A stretch of 45,374 bases of DNA, taken from assembly GCA_944388075.1 (NCBI GenBank), contig CALXHI010000040.1, positions 1 to 45,374 on the forward strand. Reading direction: 5' to 3'. The position numbers and the translations under genes are program-made. Source of the DNA: an uncultured Clostridia bacterium. GTDB lineage: Bacteria > Bacillota > Clostridia > Oscillospirales > Ruminococcaceae. The notes under the pieces were generated by a model. That model was not told the DNA's origin. It saw only the letters and a list, made by a program, of their open reading frames with translations, and searched no databases. Shown here in pieces: positions 1-6,662 of this stretch (its first letter is position 1; every line of letters begins with the position of its first letter).

Positions 1-21
1 AATGCTTTGTTTGGCATGATT

Positions 22-240
22 TCACTTCTTTCTTCGTCTGTCTATTCCTTGATTTTCAATGTATTGCTTTATTACATCTAGTGGAGCACCACCAGTTGTG
101 AGTAGGCAAAAGCTTTGACTCCAAAAGTGTTCTTTCCAAAGTTTCTCACGAATTTGAGGAAATTCCTTTTTCAAAAGTCTGCTGCTTGCGCTTTTATAGG
201 CGTTAATAAATAGCGGTTTCTTTTTTGTGCAAGTATACAA
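22..240 (-). pseudogene. IS200/IS605-type transposase TnpA, C-terminal fragment
   Basis: The last ~65 codons of a Y1 (HUH-Tyr) transposase are recognisable. The reading frame contains KSASSRLLKKEFPQIREKLW, then EHFWSQSF and VIKQYIENQG before the stop. In TnpA proteins the Tyr in the YIEEQ-like segment is the nucleophile, and it is kept here. The N-terminal half with the HUH metal-binding site is missing, so the fragment cannot transpose by itself. Upstream (about 240) the frame runs into unrelated sequence that reads as a helix-turn-helix protein on the other strand. The 5' boundary is approximate. Confidence 0.75.
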
Positions 241-435
241 AAGGCTAACCAAAATAGGACGATACAAGATAATGTGTCGCAATATAAGACAGTCGCAGAG
301 CTGAGCAGAGAATTTGACATCCCGTATAAGACCATCCAGCGGTGGATTGATGGTACAGCTGCACCGTCGCAGTATGTGCTCGACATGATCGCATATATCA
401 CCTATCTCAAGGGAGATCAAACAATCAACCTTTGA
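241..435 (+). pseudogene. 5'-truncated helix-turn-helix DNA-binding protein fragment
   Basis: The plus strand encodes QYKTVAELSREFDIPYKTIQ, then RWIDGTAAPSQYVLDMIAYI and a stop at 433-435. This is the typical pattern of a small helix-turn-helix protein (REFDIPYKTIQRW recognition helix) common in Firmicute accessory regions. No convincing start codon with a ribosome binding site is present, and the 5' side abuts the IS200-type transposase fragment, so it is probably a remnant. An alternative GTG start at 274 has no good Shine-Dalgarno sequence. The stretch 436-513 behind it holds nothing I recognise. Confidence 0.45.
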
Positions 436-513
436 TTTCGTGTTGCATTTGTGTCAAAAAGGCACTTAAAACCGTATATCATGTGCTACATTTTGCGCAG
501 AACAGATACAATA

Positions 514-556
514 AAAATACCGTATCTGCCACAAAAACAAGCAGATACGGTATTTT
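514..556 (-). terminator. Intrinsic terminator of ssrA
   Basis: The arms at 514-529 and 541-556 form a perfect 16-bp stem (AAAATACCGTATCTGC and its complement) around an 11-nt loop. Read on the minus strand, it begins a few bases after the tmRNA 3' end and runs into a U-rich tail. Confidence 0.9.
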
Positions 557-563
557 GTAAAAG

Positions 564-905
564 TGGAGGCGAGGAGAATTGAACTCCTGTCCGAAAGTCG
601 ATCCATCCAAACATCTACGAGTGTAGTTTGTCATTTACATTCCCTTACCAGTACGCCGACAAACAGGCTTACCGATTCGGTAGCTCATGATACAAATGCC
701 GTTATGAGCTTATACGACATTTGTGGACTGCGTCATGACGCCTGACACCGAACCCGCAGTAAGTTCCGGGCAGACGGATGGCTTAAGCAGCCATCAAAAC
801 GGAATCGTTGTTCTCGTTTAAATTTATAAATTGCACCATTTACGGGCAGTGCGCCCCGACTCGCCGTTCAAACTTCACAACCCCCGTCGAAACCTTTACG
901 CCCCC
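564..905 (-). ncRNA. ssrA: Transfer-messenger RNA (tmRNA)
   Basis: This RNA rescues stalled ribosomes together with SmpB by trans-translation. The 5' end GGGGGCG pairs with CGCCTCC at the 3' end as a 7-bp acceptor stem. The T-arm reads AGGAGTTCAATTCTCCT and the GGTTTCGACGGGG block follows the 5' end, all hallmarks of tmRNA. The open tag frame ends ...NENNDSVLMAA then TAA (783-785), giving the degradation-tag ending MAA; the exact resume codon is uncertain. The discriminator A is followed by CTT, so the CCA tail is not encoded and must be added enzymatically. It starts only 7 nt after the smpB stop, so the two are probably co-transcribed and the RNA is released by processing. Confidence 0.95.
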
Positions 906-912
906 ATTTCAG

Positions 913-1392
913 TCATCCGAATAGCCCTTGTTTCCCTCTTGAGCGAACGGCACGGGCAATCTCTCGGTTCGCCGATTTGATGGCCGCATCTTCGCGCTTA
1001 TCGTGCAGCTTCTTGCCCTTACACAAGCCAAGCTCCATCTTTACACGGCTATCCTTAAAATATAACGCCAACGGAATCAATGTCAGGCTTTCCTGCTTCA
1101 CCGTTCCATACAGCTTCAAGATTTCCCGCTTGTGCATCAGTAAGCGACGCACTCGCATCGGCTCTCGATTGAACAGATTTCCCTTTTCATACGGTGCAAT
1201 ATGCATTCCTCGCACCCAAATCTGTCCTTCCTCAATTGAGCACCAGCTGTCTTTCAGGTTGACTGCGCCCAGCCGAATCGACTTGACCTCCGTTCCAACC
1301 AGCTCGATGCCTGCCTCATACGTTTCCAGAACGAAATAATCATGCCGCACTTTTCGATTTTCTGCAATCAGTTTTCGCCCTTTTTGTCGCAT
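913..1392 (-). CDS. smpB: SsrA-binding protein SmpB
   Basis: SmpB binds the tRNA-like domain of tmRNA and carries it into stalled ribosomes. The 159-residue product has the family's usual length. The N-terminal beta-barrel is recognisable (RKVRHDYFVLETYEAGIEL, GTEVKSIR, NLKDSW), as is the basic C-terminal tail KGKKLHDKREDAAIKSANRE that folds in the decoding site. The start has an AGGAGG Shine-Dalgarno 7 nt upstream. The gene lies directly upstream of ssrA on the same strand, a common arrangement in Firmicutes, under the promoter at 1428-1456. Confidence 0.97.
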   Translation of the reverse strand: MRQKGRKLIAENRKVRHDYFVLETYEAGIELVGTEVKSIRLGAVNLKDSWCSIEEGQIWVRGMHIAPYEKGNLFNREPMRVRRLLMHKREILKLYGTVKQESLTLIPLALYFKDSRVKMELGLCKGKKLHDKREDAAIKSANREIARAVRSRGKQGLFG

Positions 1393-1427
1393 GAGTCAGC
1401 CTCCTTTTGATTCCGATTGTAACCTAT

Positions 1428-1456
1428 AGTATAACACAATTTTCTCAAAATATCAA
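1428..1456 (-). promoter_or_regulatory. Sigma-A promoter of smpB-ssrA
   Basis: On the minus strand a TTGATA -35 box (1451-1456) and a TATACT -10 box (1428-1433) are separated by exactly 17 nt, about 36 nt before the smpB start. Confidence 0.8.
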
Positions 1457-1476
1457 GTTACAATACGGTTACATTT

Positions 1477-2264
1477 TTAGTTTTCTCCCCAACGCATATG
1501 TACCGCCTGCATACCCAATGCCGCATACGCACGCTCACAATCAGTCTTTGGATACCCGATCACCGCATTCTCCGCCAGCGAATCGCAAACATAATACTGT
1601 GTTTCGTCCATGCCAACCAGTACAACAGCATGCTCCGGTCGAATAAAAGTAAACGCCGTGCCATCCGGTAATATCCACTGATTCCCCTCCATCGGCTCTT
1701 CCATATCGATTGTTGCCCAGATGATGACCGGCTCATCGTTGACAATGTAGGTTTGACACAGTGTTTCCAGCGTCAAACCTTCTATCAGTGCAACTTCCGC
1801 TGTATCGCCGAGTGCCGACTGCATTGCTTTCACAATCGCACCGCCATAACACCCATATCCGTTCGCCGCATACGGATCGCCAATAAAGTACGCATTCGGA
1901 TCTTCGCCGTACAACAAGCCGTCTTTTCGCTGTTCCGGATAGGATGCAATCGGCAAGTGCTCTTGCAAAAATGTATCAACATCGATCATCACGCCATAAT
2001 ATGCCATCAACGCAACTGCCGCAATGCTCTCACAGGCTGTCGGATACGCATCGGTTTGCAGAATATGCGGTACATCGGTAATGCAATATTGCGTGGGCAG
2101 CGGTGCTGTGGTCGTTTCGGCGGTTGCCAGTTCGGTTGTGGTGGCCGTCGTACTTTGTGTTGTGGTGCTGTATGAATCCGATGTCGGCTGATCGGCAACC
2201 GCGTACATCCGCACAAGAGTGCCAATCCCACAATCGACAGGCGTCCTGCTTTTATCTTCCTCAT
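1477..2264 (-). pseudogene. C39-like secreted peptidase, frameshifted after the signal peptide
   Basis: The body reads as a papain-like C39-type peptidase domain: TACESIAAVALMAYYG carries the likely catalytic Cys, GGAIVKAMQSALGD follows, and PEHAVVLVGMDETQYYVCDS carries the His. A Ser/Thr-rich linker (TTTQSTTATTTE) precedes it. The body frame has no good start. The ATG at 2264 opens a different frame encoding MRKIKAGRLSIVGLALLCGC, a lipoprotein-like signal. Restoring one base between about 2190 and 2230 (for example one G in the CGCGG run) joins signal and body. The gene is therefore broken by a one-base deletion, phase-variable, or misread. It lies 10 nt behind the small membrane-protein gene. 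C39 domains often cut double-glycine leaders, but no ABC transporter is attached, so the substrate is unknown. Confidence 0.7.
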
Positions 2265-2274
2265 CCTGCAAACC

Positions 2275-2568
2275 TCATTCCGACCCAAAACTATCCGCAC
2301 AAGCAGATTGCGGCGATTCTCTTGCGAACTCGTTATGCAAAAAAACGCCCGTTTCGGAAAACAATTCACCCCAAAAAAACGGAATCACTGTCCGATTCAA
2401 TTGCGAAACGACTGCCTTCAGCACGATCATGCCAAGGTAGAACACCGAAAAAACACCGCCCGCTATCAAACCGTGCCAACTGCTCGACGTGCTTTGCTTC
2501 GATTCCGACAGTGCATCGGCGAACTGCACCCCAATTTCATGCTCTCTTACTCGTTTGGTATATTTCAT
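2275..2568 (-). CDS. Small membrane protein of unknown function
   Basis: The 97-residue protein starts MKYTKRVREHEIGVQFADAL, chosen because AAAGGAA precedes this ATG; an upstream in-frame ATG (2631) lacks such a site. A polar N-terminal half is followed by one clear membrane segment (HGLIAGGVFSVFYLGMIVLK) and a short C-terminal region. I recognise no family. It precedes the C39-like peptidase by 10 nt on the same strand, so the two were probably one transcription unit, and a membrane partner of the exported peptidase is conceivable. A promoter with consensus boxes lies about 94 nt upstream. Confidence 0.6.
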   Translation of the reverse strand: MKYTKRVREHEIGVQFADALSESKQSTSSSWHGLIAGGVFSVFYLGMIVLKAVVSQLNRTVIPFFWGELFSETGVFLHNEFARESPQSACADSFGSE

Positions 2569-2661
2569 AAAAAATTCCTTTCGGCTGTTTCGGACGTGAA
2601 CTACACAGCGTCTGATCGTATTCCGAATCATTTTCGTTCATTTACATTATATTTCACCATA

Positions 2662-2690
2662 ATTATACAATATTTCTCTCCTGCTGTCAA
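2662..2690 (-). promoter_or_regulatory. Sigma-A promoter of the membrane protein-C39 unit
   Basis: The minus strand has TTGACA (2685-2690) and TATAAT (2662-2667) with a 17-nt spacer, both perfect consensus hexamers. Confidence 0.85.
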
Positions 2691-2742
2691 TACAAAAGAT
2701 TCCGCACACAAAAAGATAAATCAAAATTATTTTGTATGCCCC

Positions 2743-2771
2743 TTGACAGCATCTTGCTTTCGTGATATAAT
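2743..2771 (+). promoter_or_regulatory. Perfect-consensus promoter of the radical SAM-Nudix gene
   Basis: TTGACA (2743-2748) and TATAAT (2766-2771) are separated by 17 nt, about 32 nt upstream of the start codon. Such a strong promoter for a regulatory-type gene suggests that repression is needed; the palindrome at 2764-2786 covers the -10 box. Confidence 0.88.
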
Positions 2772-2786
2772 CATAATGTAAATATC
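2764..2786 (+). promoter_or_regulatory. Candidate operator palindrome over the -10 box
   Basis: Half-sites GATATnnnCAT and ATGnnnATATC flank a single central A. Eight of eleven positions in each arm are symmetric. The site contains the -10 box and the likely transcription start, which is where a repressor would block initiation. The encoded protein has an NrtR-like Nudix plus winged-helix end, and NrtR regulators bind ~21-bp palindromes at NAD genes. Autoregulation is therefore plausible but inferred. Confidence 0.45.
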
Positions 2787-2802
2787 AAAGGAGGTATTTC
2801 TC

Positions 2803-5010
2803 ATGGAATCGTTCAAGCCGTGTATGAGTCTGCAAGAATGCAGTGCCGTTTACGATGCCGGTATCTTCTATCATCATTACGCCAATACCGCCTATCCCCT
2901 GACGCCGGCTTCCTTTCGATCCTTTCAGATTCGAGAACCGGAGGAAATCGAACACTGTCTGCGCCATGATCTGTCCCAGATTGACGCCGTGTCGCTCTAT
3001 ATTCATATTCCGTTTTGTCAAACACGCTGTCGGTTTTGCGAATATGTTGTTCTCGATCAAACCGATGAAGCCCTGCAAGACGAATATGTTGATTTGCTCT
3101 TGCTCGAAATGAAGATGTATGCCAAACGCCTGAAGGGCAAACGCATCGTCGGCTTCGATCTCGGCGGCGGCACACCAACCATTCTCTCTGTTCGCAATCT
3201 CCGGCGCATTACCGATGCGGTTCGCGCGCTGTTTGCCATTCCCGATTCCGTTGTCATGAGCATCGAAACCACACCGCTCATCGCCGCAAAAGAACCGGAG
3301 AAAATCCGTGCGGTCTATCAAATAGGCTATCGCCGAATCAGCATGGGCATTCAGACCGTGTCCTCGCAGCTGCTCGCTACGCTCAATCGGGAGGGTTCGT
3401 CCTCGCTCTATGAGCAGGCAGTCCAATCCATTCGAGATGCCGGATTTGAACGCCTGAATGTGGACCTCATGTATGGCTTTCTCCGCCAAACCGATCAGGA
3501 ATGGCTCGATACCATCCGCTATGCCGTTCAGCTACAGCCGGACTATATCACGCTCTATCGCAATCGCTATAAGGGTACGAAAATACAACAGGAAGCCGGC
3601 GGCGTCTCCGTCTATAAGGCAATTCGCCAATACCGCATCGCATTCCAATGTCTGCATGAAAACGGTTTCCTTGCCAATGTCGGCAAAAACACCTTCAGCC
3701 GCATCCCCGGTGACTACGGCACCAGCGATTATCTGACCACGCGTGTCATTCAAGGTACTCCCTATCTCGGCATGGGACTCGGTGCGCAGTCCTTTTTCCG
3801 AAACTGCCTATCCTATAACCTCGGGGCGGCAGACAAATCTATCGAACGATATCGCACAGCCATAACAGCCGGTCAACTCCCCTTGCAGGATTTCTATTGC
3901 CTGCCACAGGAGGAAGCCATGGCGAAAATGATCTCCGTTGCCTTCTACTTTGCATTCATCGATCTGCCCTCGTTTGAACGCCGATTTGGTGTCACGCTGC
4001 AATCGCAATATCCTGCACAACTGCAATTTGTTCTGGAACATCACCTTATGAAGCAAATCGGCGATCGGCTCTATCTGACCGAGCGTGGCGCAGACTATAT
4101 CAACGGTGTGATTCCGCTGTTCTATTCCAAACGCTCTCAGGCAGAATTGCAAACTGTATTTCAACGGCAGGCTGCAGACGATGCCGCCAATGAAGAGCTG
4201 TTCCTTGCAAGCTATCGCTTTGAAGCGTATCAGCGGCCTTCCGTTACTGCCGATGTGGTTGCCGTTTCCATTTACGGGGAGGACAAAACCAGTTGGCGAA
4301 AGGACCGCAAGCTCCATACGCTATCGTTATTACTCGTGCGCCGTGGTGAGCACCCCTTCGTCAATCGCTGGGCATTGCCCGGTGGATTCGTTCGCATGGA
4401 TGAAACCGTAGAGGCTTGTGCACTCCGTGAAATCATCGAGGAAACCCATATCACACCCAATACCATTATGCCGATCGGCAGCTTCAGTGAATGCGACCGT
4501 GACCCCAGGGGGCGTGTCATCTCGCATGGCTTTGTTTCCATCATCGGTGAGGAGGGGCGTATGGCGATGGGCGGCGATGATGCCCTCGAGGCACAGTGGT
4601 TTCAGCTCGAGTTCACGCAAGCCGATACCACATGGCGGCTCGTCCTGCGACATAAAGAGATTCGTCTATGCGCAACACTCGAGATGCTCCACTATCGTTT
4701 CGGTTACCCGAAATTCCGTGTGCTCCATCAAGAGGGCTTTGCCTTTGATCATGCTGTCATCATCGCAACCGCACTCGTACAGCTGCGCCATGCCGCACGC
4801 CAATTCGAGCTGCTGTTCGATTTCCTGCCCGAACGCTTTACGCTGTCTGCTTTACAACAGGTGCAGGAAACCATTCTCAACGAAACAACACCGCCTGCCA
4901 ATTTCCGCCGCAAGGTTGCACCCTATGTCATCGAAACCGATGCCCATACCACCGGCGCAGGGCATCGTCCTGCCAAACTCTTTATGCGGCGAAATTCGCC
5001 GATTCTCTAG
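2803..5010 (+). CDS. Radical SAM-Nudix-winged helix fusion protein
   Basis: The 735-residue protein joins three parts. Residues ~60-450 are a HemW/coproporphyrinogen-oxidase-like radical SAM unit: the iron-sulfur cysteines are C72, C76 and C79 in PFCQTRCRFCEY, GGGTP lies at 121-125, and a winged C-terminal piece ends near LYLTERGADYINGVIPLF. Residues ~480-600 are a Nudix domain with an almost complete box (G528, E534, R542-E543, E546-E547); the usual second Gly is His549, but the catalytic REIIEE is kept. Residues ~640-735 match the winged helix of NrtR/ADP-ribose-type regulators (ERFTLSALQQVQETIL, NFRRK, RPAKLF). The start has AAAGGAGG. A nicotinamidase follows by 36 nt, pointing to NAD metabolism. 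The radical SAM substrate is unknown. True HemW is unlikely because of the fused domains and context. Confidence 0.85.
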   Translation: MESFKPCMSLQECSAVYDAGIFYHHYANTAYPLTPASFRSFQIREPEEIEHCLRHDLSQIDAVSLYIHIPFCQTRCRFCEYVVLDQTDEALQDEYVDLLLLEMKMYAKRLKGKRIVGFDLGGGTPTILSVRNLRRITDAVRALFAIPDSVVMSIETTPLIAAKEPEKIRAVYQIGYRRISMGIQTVSSQLLATLNREGSSSLYEQAVQSIRDAGFERLNVDLMYGFLRQTDQEWLDTIRYAVQLQPDYITLYRNRYKGTKIQQEAGGVSVYKAIRQYRIAFQCLHENGFLANVGKNTFSRIPGDYGTSDYLTTRVIQGTPYLGMGLGAQSFFRNCLSYNLGAADKSIERYRTAITAGQLPLQDFYCLPQEEAMAKMISVAFYFAFIDLPSFERRFGVTLQSQYPAQLQFVLEHHLMKQIGDRLYLTERGADYINGVIPLFYSKRSQAELQTVFQRQAADDAANEELFLASYRFEAYQRPSVTADVVAVSIYGEDKTSWRKDRKLHTLSLLLVRRGEHPFVNRWALPGGFVRMDETVEACALREIIEETHITPNTIMPIGSFSECDRDPRGRVISHGFVSIIGEEGRMAMGGDDALEAQWFQLEFTQADTTWRLVLRHKEIRLCATLEMLHYRFGYPKFRVLHQEGFAFDHAVIIATALVQLRHAARQFELLFDFLPERFTLSALQQVQETILNETTPPANFRRKVAPYVIETDAHTTGAGHRPAKLFMRRNSPIL

Positions 5011-5046
5011 ATTGACACCGCAAGAACTGCGATCAAGGAGGTTACC

Positions 5047-5577
5047 ATGAAACAGATTCTCATTGTTGTAGATATGCAAACCGATTTTGTGGACGGTGCG
5101 CTCGGAACTGCCGAGGCATGTGCCATGCTGCCCCATGCCGCCGACTATATTCGCAAATGCAAGGGCGATATCATCGTCACCCTCGATACGCACATGCCCG
5201 ATTATCTCGATACCGCTGAGGGCAAACAGCTTCCCGTGCCGCACTGCATCAAAGATACCCCCGGCTGGCAGCTCCACCCTGCCATTGCCGATGCACTCAC
5301 CGACAAGCCCATAACCATAGTCGAAAAGCCGACATTCGGTTCGGTTCAATTGCCGGATATCGTGCGAGCGCTTGCCCAAGGGCAGCCCTTTGCCTTGACC
5401 TTGCTCGGGCTGTGTACCGATATCTGCGTGGTCAGCAACGCATTGCTGCTCAAGGCACATTTTCCGGAAACCAATATCACCGTCCTTGCCGATTGCTGTG
5501 CCGGTGTCACACCGGAATCTCATGCCGCTGCTCTCACAACCATGCGTATGTGCCAAATTCAGGTCGCAAACGCTTGA
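5047..5577 (+). CDS. pncA: Nicotinamidase-like cysteine hydrolase
   Basis: This isochorismatase-fold hydrolase of 176 residues probably deamidates nicotinamide to nicotinate in NAD salvage. The catalytic triad is visible: D9 in VVDMQTDFVDG, K94 in VEKPTFGS, and C127 in GLCTDICVVSN. The metal-binding DxH is D47-T-H49, but the following His of the classical DxHxxxH motif is a Tyr (DTHMPDY). That pattern occurs in a Firmicute subgroup (KLPVPHCIKDTPGW also matches), so the substrate could differ. It follows the Nudix fusion gene by 36 nt with an AAGGAGG site and no terminator between them, so it is almost certainly co-transcribed. Confidence 0.82.
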   Translation: MKQILIVVDMQTDFVDGALGTAEACAMLPHAADYIRKCKGDIIVTLDTHMPDYLDTAEGKQLPVPHCIKDTPGWQLHPAIADALTDKPITIVEKPTFGSVQLPDIVRALAQGQPFALTLLGLCTDICVVSNALLLKAHFPETNITVLADCCAGVTPESHAAALTTMRMCQIQVANA

Positions 5578-5602
5578 ATTTCACGCTGCACTATGCTATC
5601 AT
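5574..5602 (+). promoter_or_regulatory. Promoter of the AEC transporter
   Basis: TTGAAT (5574-5579, overlapping the nicotinamidase stop) and TATCAT (5597-5602) are 17 nt apart, giving the transporter its own start of transcription besides possible read-through. Confidence 0.6.
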
Positions 5603-5640
5603 ATTGAACGAGTAATTTTGTATGAGAGGTGCAGGATCAA

Positions 5641-6594
5641 TTGAATGTTACCGTAATGCTCGAACAGATGGGGCAGCTGTTTTTGATGATGTGTGTTGGG
5701 TTTCTGCTCGCCAAGCGCAATTTGCTCGATACCCACACCAAGCAGCAGCTTGCCAAGCTCACCTTGCAGGTCGCAACACCATTTATGGTGCTGGATGCGT
5801 TTCAGGATCGCATGAGCCTCGCCGAGTCACAGACCGATTCTTTGAGCATTCCCTATCTGTTTCTCGCTTCGTTTGCGTTTTATCTGGTACTGATTGTGTT
5901 GACGCTGCCGCTTGTGCTTTGTCTGCCGGTGTCCAAGCAGGACAAACGGCTCTATACCTTCATGACCATCTTCGGCAATGTCGGTTTTATGGGATTTCCG
6001 GTAGCTTTGGCAGTCTGCGGCACGGAGGGGCTGTTCTATTCTGCCATCCTAAACTGCGTGTTCAATCTGCTGGTCTATACCTTCGGCATCTTGCTGATGA
6101 CTTGGAATTCCGAACATCGGGAAGGCACGGTTCTCTCCGCTATCCCGTGGAAAAAGCTGCTCACTACACCTGCCGTCATTTGCAGCATGATTGCGGTATT
6201 GCTCTTTGCACTGCACATCAAGCTGCCGTCTATCCTCGCCAATACCGCCGATACCTTGGGCGGATTGACTTCACCGCTTGCCATGCTCGTTGTCGGTGCA
6301 AACCTCACCGCTATGCCGCTGCGCAATCTCTTCCGCAATCCCGTGCTCAACGTCTATGTGCTGCTGCGTCAGTTTGCCTTACCGTTACTCGCATGGCTGC
6401 TTTTCCGGCTATTCATTGATGATGCACTGCTGTTGCAGGTTTGGCTTCTGATGGCTTGTATGCCGATTGCTAATACCACAGCCCTATTCGCAACCGAATA
6501 TCACGGCGATGAGAGACTTGCATCTCAATCCATTTTTCTGACAACCTTGCTTTCCCTGATTTCCATGCCGATTTTGGTTTGGATTTGCAGATAA
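5641..6594 (+). CDS. AEC-family (auxin efflux carrier-like) transporter
   Basis: The protein is a ten-helix permease of the AEC family, which includes malate and other organic-acid carriers in bacteria. Hydrophobic segments run through the whole ~317 residues, including LFLMMCVGFLLAKRNLL, the conserved LAKLTLQVATPFMVLDAF, GNVGFMGFPVALAVCG and a C-terminal MACMPIANTTALFATEY, all family-typical. A TTG start at 5641 is preferred because AGAGGTG lies 9 nt upstream; a GTG at 5629 is also in frame. It has its own promoter. Its position behind nicotinamidase makes nicotinate or another carboxylate a possible substrate, which is only a guess. Confidence 0.85.
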   Translation: MNVTVMLEQMGQLFLMMCVGFLLAKRNLLDTHTKQQLAKLTLQVATPFMVLDAFQDRMSLAESQTDSLSIPYLFLASFAFYLVLIVLTLPLVLCLPVSKQDKRLYTFMTIFGNVGFMGFPVALAVCGTEGLFYSAILNCVFNLLVYTFGILLMTWNSEHREGTVLSAIPWKKLLTTPAVICSMIAVLLFALHIKLPSILANTADTLGGLTSPLAMLVVGANLTAMPLRNLFRNPVLNVYVLLRQFALPLLAWLLFRLFIDDALLLQVWLLMACMPIANTTALFATEYHGDERLASQSIFLTTLLSLISMPILVWICR

Positions 6595-6600
6595 CAAAAT

Positions 6601-6630
6601 TTCCGCAATCCGTTGTGTTGGATTGCGGAA
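6601..6630. other. Perfect 11-bp hairpin between AEC gene and LRR gene
   Basis: TTCCGCAATCC (6601-6611) and its exact complement (6620-6630) enclose an 8-nt loop just after the transporter stop. There is no U-run on either side, so it is more likely an mRNA stabiliser or weak terminator than a standard intrinsic terminator. Confidence 0.5.
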
Positions 6631-6662
6631 GATATTCTGTCAATACCAAGGAGGAAATCCCC

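Noticed and set aside
563..745. A short open frame over the tmRNA
   Set aside because: It lies antisense to ssrA, whose acceptor stem and T-arm are unambiguous.
2803..5010. Annotating the radical SAM part simply as HemW or coproporphyrinogen oxidase
   Set aside because: The fold is related, but the fused Nudix-wHTH end and the nicotinamidase neighbour point elsewhere, and no heme genes are nearby.
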